Origin: Sthenelais limicola
Taxonomy: Eukaryota; Annelida; Polychaeta; Phyllodocida; Sigalionidae
Assembly (NCBI GenBank): GCA_942159475.1
Contig: OW804096.1
Coordinates: forward strand, 128,950,941 to 129,014,940
Reading direction: 5' to 3'
DNA: 64,000 nt
Shown: positions 28,201 through 38,800 of the stretch, one piece after another
How positions within the stretch are numbered: the first letter of the stretch is position 1
Layout: each line of letters begins with the position of its first letter
Translations under genes and position numbers: made by a program
Notes under the pieces: generated by a model
Told to the model about the DNA's origin: nothing
The model's database searches: none
The model's input: only the letters and a program-made list of their open reading frames with translations

Positions 28201-29060
28201 CATTACATGTAAGTATGATTATGTAATTCTTTTGCGCATTAATCTACTGTATCATTGTTCTGATTGTCTACTGAAATATCTATATATTATCATCATTCCA
28301 ATTCTATGATAAAACAACTATGAAAGTACCACCATGTCTTCTATTTACAGCCCTATCATGTCCCAAACTTCCACCTTTGGGGAATGGTTCAATAGATTCC
28401 TGTTCAAAGGATCCCATGTACGGGGAAACGTGTGAATTCAAATGTGAAAAAGGTTACAAATTACAGGGCAGTCGGTCACAGACGTGTGAATTAGCGCATG
28501 CACAAGCCAGAGCATACTGGACGGGCTCTGTCAAACCTACCTGTGTCAGAGGTAAGGCTATACTGCTGACCCCTAGTTGAAATCTCGTGTACCACTCTCC
28601 GTGTACACTTACAATTCCTTGACAATAAATGTAATGTGTTACAGCATAATGAGTCATAAATCGCACAAAAAATGGATTCTTAGATACCATCTTATTTGAA
28701 AACATCTGATCAAATGGATTCCAATGGTGGTAAACATTATATATCTATAGGACATAAGTAATAACTTATTTTACATTTTCTATGGGTGGATAAAATTAAA
28801 ATATTCCTAAAAAGAGTTTTTGTGAGAATGGCATTTGAAAAATACCATTTCTGCGACCTGTGACTCATTTTTCTGTAACACACCATAAATATATACTCAG
28901 AATTAAGTGATTTTGATCAGTTTCTGTTTGTCTTTCAGACACCCGGTACAAGTTCTCTGGGCACACAAGTTCTGCTTGTCGCCACGTTTCAATGGATGCT
29001 ATCATGTACCTATTTGTAGTGATTGTATCCATGTTCGCTCGTGAAAGCCAATGGCAATGA
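10177..29060 (+). CDS. Membrane-anchored immunoglobulin/sushi-domain protein (13 exons seen, N-terminus uncertain)
   Basis: Thirteen exons join in one frame to give about 658 residues and end in TGA at 29058-29060. Domain order is Ig1 (exons 1-3), Ig2 (exon 4), Ig3 (exons 5-6), Ig4 (exons 7-8), sushi/CCP1 (exon 9), Ig5 (exons 10-11), CCP2 (exon 12) and a hydrophobic tail (exon 13). Each Ig has the B-strand Cys, the C-strand Trp and a D/E/H-x-G-x-Y-x-C F-strand motif. Each CCP has six cysteines, as in selectin-type sushi domains. Every between-domain intron is phase 1, the usual arrangement for extracellular modules. Ig and CCP modules are known for adhesion and recognition, so a cell-surface or secreted role is inferred; no ligand can be named. 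Combined Ig and CCP proteins are known (for example insect Hikaru genki), but I do not recognise this order as a named family. The first exon starts in phase 1, so an upstream signal-peptide exon is required. Confidence 0.85.
10460..10503 (+). CDS. Ig/sushi gene exon 2: middle of Ig1
   Basis: Short 44-base exon between acceptor ttttcag and donor GTAAGT. It reads GGMVLYDDDAINTHI after the split Gly codon and supplies the middle strands of Ig1. Ends in phase 0. Confidence 0.8.
11603..11735 (+). CDS. Ig/sushi gene exon 3: end of Ig1
   Basis: Acceptor ttttatacag, phase 0. Contains the F-strand motif DAGKYQC followed by a G strand (ELVVKIQ). Donor GTAAGT at 11736, phase 1. It closes the first Ig domain. 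Confidence 0.85.
11736..15560 (+). other. Intron 3 of the Ig/sushi gene
   Basis: 3.8 kb between the Ig1 and Ig2 exons, phase 1. No further Ig or sushi exon and no clear transposon were recognised. A short (AT)n run lies near 13460. Confidence 0.6.
15561..15875 (+). CDS. Ig/sushi gene exon 4: complete Ig2
   Basis: Single 315-base exon carrying a whole Ig domain, unlike the split exons of the other four. It has B-strand KFTLKC, C-strand IRWLHNG and F-strand EAGRYTC, and ends RVIVSETREDTS. Acceptor ctcatttcag, donor GTAAGA at 15876, phase 1 at both ends. Confidence 0.9.
16263..16411 (+). CDS. Ig/sushi gene exon 5: first half of Ig3
   Basis: Reads PVQMTQPSSSLTVDLDAQ, then B-strand FSLQC and C-strand LEWYINN. 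Three AG dinucleotides lie close together here (ending 16262, 16268 and 16273); the first is chosen because it gives phase 1 and the longest clean Ig start. Donor GTATGA at 16412, phase 0. Confidence 0.85.
16686..16833 (+). CDS. Ig/sushi gene exon 6: second half of Ig3
   Basis: Phase 0 start after cttcaag; reads VTMAEDESAAKITVLRR and then F-strand HSGVYSC and G-strand DEVTVYV. Donor GTGAGC at 16834, phase 1. It is richer in G and C at third codon positions than the neighbouring exons. Confidence 0.85.
16834..19447 (+). other. Intron 6 of the Ig/sushi gene
   Basis: 2.6 kb, phase 1, between Ig3 and Ig4. No coding exon or repeat family recognised. Confidence 0.6.
19448..19654 (+). CDS. Ig/sushi gene exon 7: first part of Ig4
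   Basis: Reads DVPDVEYATPTEIRREIL, then B-strand MNLRC, C-strand TKWYKDDKKL and the E-strand region AAELSIQN. Acceptor ttcaaag is weak, but the frame and phase fit. Donor GTATGT at 19655, phase 1, lies just before the F-strand motif, as in exon 10. Confidence 0.85.
19910..19996 (+). CDS. Ig/sushi gene exon 8: end of Ig4
   Basis: 87-base exon encoding EREDAGVYRC and the G strand up to NIIFNLT. Acceptor attttccag, donor GTAAGT at 19997, phase 1. Its position and size match exon 11. Confidence 0.85.
20801..20995 (+). CDS. Ig/sushi gene exon 9: sushi (CCP) domain 1
   Basis: One CCP domain in one exon: PCRHLIPPQNGSF at the start, cysteines at PCR, DNC, DEC, FTC, VQC and PKC, the conserved Gly-Phe (NPGF) and Trp (YTWN). 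Six cysteines, as in selectin CCPs. Acceptor ttattccag, donor GTAAGT at 20996, phase 1 both ends. Confidence 0.9.
20996..27565 (+). other. Intron 9 of the Ig/sushi gene (largest)
   Basis: 6.6 kb, phase 1, between CCP1 and Ig5, that is between the two Ig-CCP cassettes. I looked for a further cassette (Cys...Trp...DxGxYxC frames with AG/GT ends) and found none. No recognised transposon. Confidence 0.55.
27566..27748 (+). CDS. Ig/sushi gene exon 10: first part of Ig5
   Basis: After a 6.6-kb intron, acceptor tttcacccacag starts GITNTDISDIVPTSM, then B-strand LKLQC and C-strand SSWTKG, ending HALIIKHT. Donor GTAAGT at 27749, phase 1. Same layout as exon 7. Confidence 0.85.
28125..28208 (+). CDS. 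Ig/sushi gene exon 11: end of Ig5
   Basis: 84-base exon with F-strand motif KTDTGIYNC and G strand up to KKFNIT. Acceptor cccacttttcag, donor GTAAGT at 28209, phase 1. It parallels exon 8. Confidence 0.85.
28351..28551 (+). CDS. Ig/sushi gene exon 12: sushi (CCP) domain 2
   Basis: Reads LSCPKLPPLGNGSIDSC, then the third and fourth cysteines (GETCEFKC), the fifth (SQTC), Trp (YWTG) and the last (KPTC). It is clearly a paralogue of exon 9, with the same six-cysteine spacing. Acceptor ctatttacag, donor GTAAGG at 28552, phase 1. Confidence 0.9.
28939..29060 (+). CDS. Ig/sushi gene exon 13: C-terminal hydrophobic tail and stop
   Basis: Acceptor gtctttcag; reads DTRYKFSGHTSSACR and then the hydrophobic stretch MDAIMYLFVVIVSMFA, ending ARESQWQ and TGA. 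The hydrophobic run is near the extreme C-terminus, so it is either a GPI-attachment signal with small residues just before it (SGHTSSA) or a single transmembrane helix with a seven-residue cytoplasmic end. Neither leaves room for an intracellular signalling domain. Confidence 0.75.
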
Positions 29061-32000
29061 GAAACATAGACTTATGTGATTGGACTTATGCAGAGAAATC
29101 ACAAGAGACCACGTGTAAAACATGTTCTCCTTGGATAGAATATCTCATGATCATACATTAACGATCGAATGCCCGGGTAAAACGCTGTGCATTTGTATAG
29201 GATGGAGTGGACATATATATACTTTCTCTTCTTCTGACAATTGGTCGGCTCGCATTCTTCTAATTGTGGGATGGGGGACGATTATTCAAAGGAGATGTCT
29301 CTTCACTCTACTGGACCAATTTTATCTACTCTTCACTGACATAATTATATTCTCATGTTCTGTGTCTCAAACATGCAAGGCCTATCTTGCATAATTCTGC
29401 CATCACCCCATTGTGTTTGCGTATACATGTGCGTTGTTAATATTTCAATCGATGATTTATTTGTATTTATTTGTCTATGGTGTAAATAACAGACAAAAGC
29501 AACTGAAATTAATCGACCGAGTCTTGTAAAGAGGGGTTTCCCAAATCTGTATATGGTACTTTCTGTATGACCTCAGTTACCCAGTTAAGTTTTGCTCTGT
29601 CCCGTTTTTCGTTAATTACTATTGAAGAAAGGGGGAATTTCAGTCTGTTGAGTCATGGTCCGATTAGGAAAGCAGGGTATGTTTGGTAGAAGCCAGCTTC
29701 ATAGACTGAATCAGATTGTTGGTAGGCAAATGTAGGTAACGGAAAATTTCTGTGAGGCCTCGAACACATTATCCTAAAAATACATCTGTAAAAATAACCT
29801 TTGGGGGAATATTTTAGCAACGAAAACCAGACTAGAAAATTATTATTGTAAAGAAAAACAATGAAACTACATCTCTTGTTTTCCCCATGAAAATCTTATG
29901 ACGGATGTATAAGACTGGGTGAAATTGTGTGTAGTTGCTTGCCAAATGTACGCCATAGAGTAAACGAGTGAAAGAAACACCATTCTTAATACCTTTCATC
30001 AAATGTTAAAAATGCTTAATTAGTTAACAAAGTGATTGCTGTCGATCTCGAGAGAAATGTGATAGACATAATATTTCCTATGTCTTGATCTTGGGTAGTA
30101 AAGGACAAAGTAAGCATGAAAAGCGTATTATTTTAAACAGAACGTTCCATTGAAACTCTCCAGCGTTGTTTCCATGGTGGGGGTAAAGGGGGTAAATATG
30201 TGATAATACTAGAGGAGCCCCCTTTTGCCTTCTTACGAAACAAAAGAGATGCATATCTCTGAAGTCTTCCCGAACGATTTTGTGGTGAGGAATGTAGCAG
30301 GTTTAGAAACTATTTCTTTTTCCAGCATGGTTTTCTTTCACCCGTGATAAGAGACAAGATTACCTCAAATCTTCGCGTCACGTTTAATTCTTATTTATTC
30401 CATAAACAACATGTTTTCCTTTATTAAAAAAATATCATTTTACTTGGCTTTTGTGTTTGACAGCCAGGTAAGGTCAATGTGATGAAAAGCAATGGAGATT
30501 ACATATACCTCCGTCCACTTTGTAATCCCAGAGTACGTGAATGCAAGTTGGGGGAGAAATGGCTGAAGAAAACGTTATACTGCCGTCCCTTCCTCTTGTA
30601 TGATTACAGTGTAGCATACTATTATATTTGGCTTGTACATTATGTTCAGCATAGATGGTGTCCCTAATATTTCTTGACGTGCTTCTTAATTTATTTAATT
30701 ATTTTTAAATTTCAACGTATTAAGATTTCTCAGGAGAACCATAGTAGTTCATCTTACACACATAGCAGGAAATGGTGGTTAAGGACCTAATTCGATTAAT
30801 GGAATCTAATTGCTCCAAGTAATGATTTGAAACGAAGAAATATTGGTGAGTCCCACGTGTTAATGTTCAGTATATAGCATGGAAAATGGATTCCTTATTG
30901 GTATTTGAAAATACTATCTACTAATTACTTTTCACACACGCAAACTCATAATGGATTAGATGTCACTGGTTTAAATATTACGTCTTTAATATAACAACAT
31001 TTTAGAAGAAAGAACCTCGATAAGTTTAATGACAAAACAGGATTAATCTTACACATGTCAGTAGCTGAATATATATAAGGAAAATTCGGGTATCATTCAC
31101 TAAAATAATTCTCGGTATCGGCGGGACCCACCCAGCAGCTAACGTTATAGAAACAATTCTACAGCAACAATGTAATTTATTACTAATATGTATATAATGT
31201 TCCAAATGATGTATAGTTTTATAGTATTGGTTATTTGTTATATATAGAGAGAACGGTATTGAGTGATACCTAGATTGAAAAACAGTTGGTTTACAGGTAT
31301 TTATTAACCGAGAACAGAGTTGTATTTAATCTGATATGCCAACAGTTATAACCCTTCGATGTACATACTTCTGCTCACTGTTGCTGTTTAAATATCGGAA
31401 CTTGTAAATAATGCATATTCAAGAAGTTATTACTTACTGGTTGGCTGTAAAGGATACTTACCGTAAATGTCATCCAATGTCATGACATGGAATAATTAAA
31501 TACTTCTTCATGTGGGGGTAAACAAGAAAAAATGTCATTTGGTAAATGGCAATTGGGAACGTACATGAATTATTAAGAATTTTTCTAATTCATCTTAGCT
31601 ATGTCTTTAGATGGTAAAACTAATGACATGCATAGCCTTCTTCCAAATTGATATACATCTAAAATATCAAATATCAAAAACAATCCCCCAGTCGTTTAGC
31701 TCTCGGATGTGCTTTAGGTTCCAATTCAAAATAAAATTGGATATGGTTGGGTCCATCCTTCTATATTATAAATGCTTCTTCTTTTAAAAACTTTAAATGA
31801 ATGGTCATTCGGTATCATTTAACGATGTTACATTTGAACCGGGGCTTGTTTAAATGTTAGAGACATGGTCGGTCCGAGGGGGTTACCCGTTTAAAGGAGT
31901 TTCATGCAAAATGCAAAGAAAATGGACAACAAGTGGAAAGTCTGCAGATTGTGTCCGTATTATCTCACGTGAGGCTTAGAATAATAGCTCGGAGGCTGTC

Positions 32001-35000
32001 TATGCACATCACCCTCGTTTGACGTTATCCGCAGGGCTCAGGTATAATGAACTTCGGGTCATGTATGGAGAGTGTGAACATTTGTTGCTTCTATATCCTA
32101 TACATTAATCTGGTGCTAATAAATGAAATAGTGTCCTATCTATTTTTATGGGAGAATAATCGTTTCTTACTTTTCTTGGTTCAACTTAGCTTGAAGCTAA
32201 ATGGCGTAGGCAGTGTCAATATTACATAGAACAGAGTAATCAGGTGTTTTGATATGACCAATATTACAGGCTCATAGGATGATATGTAACACTATTATGG
32301 TAATGCGATTAACAGAAAATTGGACTCCTTATATTATTATGTAAGTTAGTACAGTCTGGGCACAAATTCTTACTGTTCCTCGTACATAATTCTATCTTCC
32401 ATGTGTATCCAAGAAGTATAATCAATATGAACAAGAATTAGTGATAACCAAGTCACGACAATATCCCCATAGCCAAAGTTCTCAAATAGAAATAGTAAAT
32501 GACTATTCTGTCGGTCCGATTATAAATGATGCACTTTTAGTAACAATCGAATGCATACTTTCTTGTCCAAAAAAGAATGAAAGGTCGAACGTAAAACCGA
32601 TATTATATTGGGTTGTGTAAAGCGAAGGTTTACCTAACCAATAAATCAGACTGTAAATATATGTAATTAAGTTATCATCATGACAAAAGGGATAATAGGT
32701 TACCATGGATACATACGTATATCGTTTGAGAGCCTATCCGAACAGTGTAAACAATGATCAAAGGTTGTAAGACATTTTGTAAAGATGAATAAAAACATTT
32801 AAAAACAACTTTTGAATTTGTTTTTCATGGTCACGAGAAGTACACCCACGTTAACAAATACCAGTATGTTTATATCAAAGCTCGAAGTCTCCAATCTTTC
32901 TCTGATATCAGGAATACAATAAGAACTTTAAATACTAAATGATTTAATCATTTATTAAAACATATACCGGTATACAAAATACAGCAATAACCTTGATATC
33001 TTATACAAATATAGAGATGGGTGTCGGCTATAGAAGAAAACAAAACATAGGCAGTAATTTGTTATATGATTAGGTTTTTCAGGCAATGATAATGATCACT
33101 TCATTAATCGATGTATACGATGTCGATGTTTTCAGTCGATAACATTCAAACGTATGGAATTCCAAACAACAAACTACATCATTTCAAAAGAAAGATCCAC
33201 ATAATCATTACAATTATCATTCATATTTTTGTTCACAAACCCCCATTACTCAATGAATTGCCTACATTTTCCTTTCATCCTTTAATAGCCCATGGATTGC
33301 TTTTGTTGTTTCAGATCGACGATTCTCGTCTCCATACGTCATATACCAATTATTTGAATGCTTTCATATACATCATTTATGATTATGTGGGACAGATCTT
33401 TCATTTAAAAGAAAATGTTTATACTATAGCAGATAGATAGGAACAGTAAGTTAAAGTTAGTCACAGAAACCTGCTTGGTTTTCAGCCGTCTCAATTCTCA
33501 ATGTTGATTGCCGATAAACACTGTAGGAACATTGTAAGATTGAAAGACCATGACAAACACTAAACCTAAAAAATATTGCTTCATTTAAGAAAAGGATGAA
33601 GCCTCGACGCCAAAATTTGGCGAAAAAGTAAATGAAAGGCAAAGTAAATAACGTTATTTTCGATAGGTTAATATTGTACCTTTACACTGAATTTTTGAGT
33701 CTATGCAAAACAACAGCTCTAGATGTTTCGGGGGCCGAAATAAATGACTGTTTAGCTAAATTCAAAACGGCGGTGGGGTAAAAGTAAAATGCAATTGATA
33801 ACTAGACCTGTAAGCGAACAACTGCAAATAGCTGGGTGTAATACTTGCCTCTTTATTTCACACCCCCTCATATTCATTCAAAAGTGTTGTTCCCTCATAT
33901 TCCATTTAGTTTTAGATTTACATCGACGATGCTGTATTTAATTCTGAATACTTATATACAGAGCCCCGGAATTAATATTTGTATCTCGATTAATGTGTGC
34001 CTGTGCCAATACAAATTTCGTATTTATAACTTAAAACTACACATGACCCTAAATTACAGGCTGTGATCATCGGCTTAAATCTGTCTAATGCTGCCGAGCG
34101 CACAAAAGAATAATACATGTATTACTATTTGTGAAGTTTACTCATATTTGAAATATAAAAAATGCAGATCATGCCCGACAGCTCAGATCATACACTTAAA
34201 CGATCCTAAGTAATCTCCAGATTTTCCCTTCCGGGTTTGAGCGACATTTGTACCATTAGTGGCATTAGGATCGTTATTAAATAATAGAATTCGATAATGT
34301 CTGCTATGGACAGTGCTGCCATGTTGTGGCATTGTATGAAAACGTAGGTGGCAGGAAGGTTGTTTATAAAAAGGGGACATGGTTCACGGTGATGGAAATG
34401 GAACAGAAAATCATATAATACTCTTGGCATAACACACATATTTATATGTTTTGAAACAAATGGTGAAAATAGGTTTGTGATGCGCATAATTAATTTAATA
34501 TTATGTCATTAACAGAGTCATTTTTGGTCCTCCACAAAATAAGATGACTGGCACTATCAATTAATGAACCGATTGCAAGAGGCATGTTTTGGATGGATTT
34601 CCACCTGGATAAGTATACCGACATCATGTAAGGCTATGCTGAATCGACAGACTGATAAGAGAAAAAACAATCTATAACCTAGTAATTGTGCTTTGTATTT
34701 TGTGCAGAAAGTTTTGAAAGCACAGATGGTTTATAGAATCCATGAATTATATATACCTACCTCCCTACGTACATTCGAACACAGATCACGTCACATCTTA
34801 AACCTAGCCAATATTTGTTATCCGCAAGTCTCTTATCTCCACATCAGATCATGTGTCCCACACAACATAATAATATGCATGCCTGTCAATTTAATGGAAA
34901 CTAGATCGTTTCTTCACTATGTGCATAACATCAAACCACTTTTGTCATGGTTACAAACCATTAATTTAAATATTATACTTCTCAGATTGTACAATGACAA

Positions 35001-35675
35001 ATTGGAATAATACTTCAATCAATACAGGAACTCGGGTTGACGAATGACCTCTTGGTAATATACTCGATGTGCTTCCGTTCTTAGGGAGGTATAATTATCC
35101 ACTTGCCAATTCCAGACATATCAGAGTTATGGGGCGGAGGTGCATAATGATCATGTTATTATTATTTGGTTGAACGTTGGGGGAAACCAAAAGAAAAACA
35201 AACAATACTGTAGCAAGTGGAATTTCTGCACACACTGAGTCAAAATACCGTTGGTAAAATTCGTGGAAACGATGCTCCTGAAAGAGAATCTTCTCAAGAG
35301 AGATATTAACGCCGCGAAATAGGCATATAGCATATCAAGGCTCGTTGTCGTATCCCCGAGTATATCATGTCACACTCATAAGGTCATGGAAACGTTATGA
35401 AAGGAAGCATAGGGCAGGATAACATGGATGATACTGGTTCATTTCGGTGTCACAGTATCTCATTCACCACACTGTGTTGCGGAAGGTCTTTTTTAAAATC
35501 AAGGTGACGAACAGGAAAGCACTGATGCAAGAATATCAGGGAGCACATACAAAAGAACAAGTTCATGCAATGTACAGCAATCCACGATAGAGATTCATTC
35601 TTTTCCAAAGTCTAATAGTTATTGATTTTTCTTTTTCTATGAAAGCCCTGGCTTCTATATATCTATGAAGCCTAC
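29061..35675. other. Space between convergent genes; probably long 3' untranslated regions
   Basis: AT-rich, no coding exon supported. The Ig/sushi 3' untranslated region begins at 29061. A plus-strand AATAAA occurs at 32788-32793, and minus-strand AATAAA motifs occur near 33852, but cleavage sites cannot be fixed from sequence alone. Confidence 0.5.
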
Positions 35676-35821
35676 TCATTCGTATAAAACCCAAAGTAAA
35701 AATGATGACTGATCATCTGTTTCATAATGATGCTCTTCAATAAATCCAGGGCCAATACCAGTGCAATCAAGATTTATATCCATTACTGTCTTTTCATTGC
35801 CTGGTTCCTGGATTGGCTCTT
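35676..35821 (-). CDS. Alpha-arrestin exon 7: C-terminal tail and stop
   Basis: Acceptor ttctctgttcag is in phase 1, matching exon 6. The 47-residue acidic tail starts EPIQEPGNEKTVMDINL and ends DDQSSFLLWVLYE before TGA. It is rich in Glu and Asp and has no PPxY. Tails evolve fast, so the assignment rests on splice phase, position and a strong acceptor rather than on similarity. Confidence 0.65.
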
Positions 35822-38800
35822 CTGAACAGAGAACGCATTTTTCCATTTGTGTTTGGCGAAGTAGGAGAATTGAGAATACCCAGCGGAGGAAAGAGGTAGT
35901 ACATTGTAGCAATATTGCAGTAAAATATGAGTATAGGGTCTGCAGGATGTATTGATCATAACGCACCCAGTTTCATCCCTCCTGGTACAGAGGAATGGTA
36001 GGTATACATTTGAACGTCAGTCATCGTGGCGATACTTAAATCACCGCAAGATTACACAGTTGATTCTTGCATGCTGCCATCACCCATGATAAGATATTGT
36101 TTTTTACGAACATGAGGGCTTTGATGTAGTTTAATGATTCTGGCCTGAGGTGTTTGCATACAATAAAGTCGATATAGAGGCAGGGGTTGGTCTGTATTGT
36201 CACGACTTGGATGGCTGGGTTCAGGAATAACTGCAGACTTTATCTTCTGATTCGGAGGCAGATGAGGGGCTGGAACAAATTAATAACCACATTTAAGAAC
36301 GGAGAATATTGAAACAAAATCCACCGAAGAAATTTGGCTTGTTCATATTTCCATGGATGCCGACATAGAGGATCCCCGCCCGGAGAAAGAGGATAAGGAT
36401 GATGGTAAAAAAATAACGATGGCATTAGGTGCCAAATACTCTCGTTTCAATACATTTTTCTCTTCCCTTAAGGACAGGTCTCGTTTTACAGAATGAAATG
36501 GTTTTACTCTTCCAGGCTGAAATAATCAAATTCAATTTACATTTAAGTCGAAAGGTATTAACGAACCCATTCCGGTATGCATGAAATGCCACTCAAATGA
36601 TCTGAATGTCATCATTCCAAATCCAATAACACCATAGAAATTCAGTTTATTCGAGGAAGTTATTCAAAAGATGAAAGTGAGTAAGCATGTGGTCAAATGA
36701 CGCAATTGAATAGCATAATCGTATGCTCAAGTGTTTAAAACAATTCGTTTGAAAGGATGGATGAATGGTAAAATACCTTTATAATCGGACGATGCAAATC
36801 TGATATCACTTTTAGGGACGGTTCCTACAGTGATTGGTACTGACAGTGAAAGGACGGTGAGGGACGTTTCAATCAACAGCTGAAAATTAAACCGATGGTT
36901 TGTAAATTACTACTGGTCATTGAGATTAAATGTTTGCATTTAAAGCACCATTATGTCAATCCATCATCACTGCTATAACTGAATAATCAAACCAGGAGGT
37001 TCGAGGCTTTGCGTCAAATTCCAGAACAAAACCGATATGTTTGGAAACGTGTTATCTGCAATACATTTTTTTCATAACTTTAGGCTCGTTGGAATATTTG
37101 ATGGATTAGCATTCTTCATAATTCCCATAATATCTAATTATATGTATCACGTAGTTAGGAATTAGCACCAAAACATGCCATTTACTTGTAAGCTTGTAAC
37201 AAGCTCCAAAATAAAAATTGAGATTCGGTGACAATTAACCCCCAGGAAAGAATCTTCAGTTTCAGCACATTTCCAGTGAACTCCTTTAGCATCATGTGGC
37301 ATGAGTGAGTTATGAAGTACACGGGGATTTAATCCGTTCAGTAAATTTGCACAGTGAGAAGGAACGCATTAATATGCGGTGTTTAATGTTCTCATCAAAA
37401 CTGTGCCGTGATGACCATGTGAAAGGGGAATATTCCCTACCACATCGTACGTCGCGGTTACACTGTTGAAGTCTATCAAGGTTTCCTTCCCACACTCCTC
37501 ATAAAATTGTATGACATGGCATTCTTACACCCAATTACATATTGAAAACGCTGTTTATAGGGATTTTGTTTCAATACCCAGTAGATGGATTAGGGTTGTC
37601 ATGGATTATTCCTCAAAGATACATCATCGGGGAGATAACCCTTCTCGGACGTAACACCCACTTCTAAAGGTACACTACAGTTCTGTGGATACACATAATT
37701 GCTGAAACCACTGAATTATGTATAATACATGTATACTACGCACATTACAAACAAAACACGTTATTGCCACCTTTCGCTAGTATCATTGCACCTGGAATCT
37801 GTGAAAGGGGAAAATATGTTACAAAATATATTTGAAGTTTACCGTAATCGTTATTCTTTTGGTTGACAAATTGTACGTTTCTGTTCTGACTCCTTTCAAA
37901 GAGTCGAATGGAAAGCTTTGTTGAAACTTATAATCAAACTATTATTCTGATCATCAGTATCAGACCTATTATTCTGATTAAAATGTAAATCATAACGATT
38001 GGCAGTCTATAACATCATCAAATAAGACAGAGGCAAATCAACGAGCTATTTGTTATTGCGATGGCCCCTTTCTCGGTGAATGTCAAGAGAGGAATGAGAG
38101 GGCTTGAGACTGATCATTTCTGCCTACCAGACTATCGATCCGTTAAACGCGAATGGTAATTAGCTAGTGCTTCATGCAGAATTATTCTGGAGCTTGGATG
38201 GAGTTGAAGCAATTTTTTTATATCGATCAGGAATGGAAACAAATATAAACGTGGCTACTACGGCAGAGAATATTCATTTTTACCAGTCTGTGATTCAGGA
38301 TTTTGTATTAAGATATTAAAAATTGGATTACATCCAATGGACTGGAAATAAGTAATTAAAAAACCAAGAGACAGGTATTTGGTGGAGCAAGAAACAGGAG
38401 AAGGGATGAATTTGATATATATATAGAAGGTGAAAATATTGACTCTGTACAAAACTTCAGATATTTAGGTTTTTTGTTAGATTCTAACTTGAGCATGTCA
38501 CAACATATATCAGGTGTATGTATAAAAGCAGCACTACAGTATCAGAGACTAAGGCAAATTCGAAACCAAATTACAAAAGGTATTGCAAATTTAATTTTCA
38601 AAACATATATTCTGCCAGTATTAGGGTTTGGTGGCATTTTTTATAGATTTATCTTCCAGGCAACATATCAGACGAGTGCAACTTATTCAGAATACATGTC
38701 TGAGATTGATACAAAATATAAGAAGTAGGGGTGCTGATGATAGAATTTCAACATATACATTACATGTAAATTGTAGAGTTATGCCATTATGTTATAGAAG

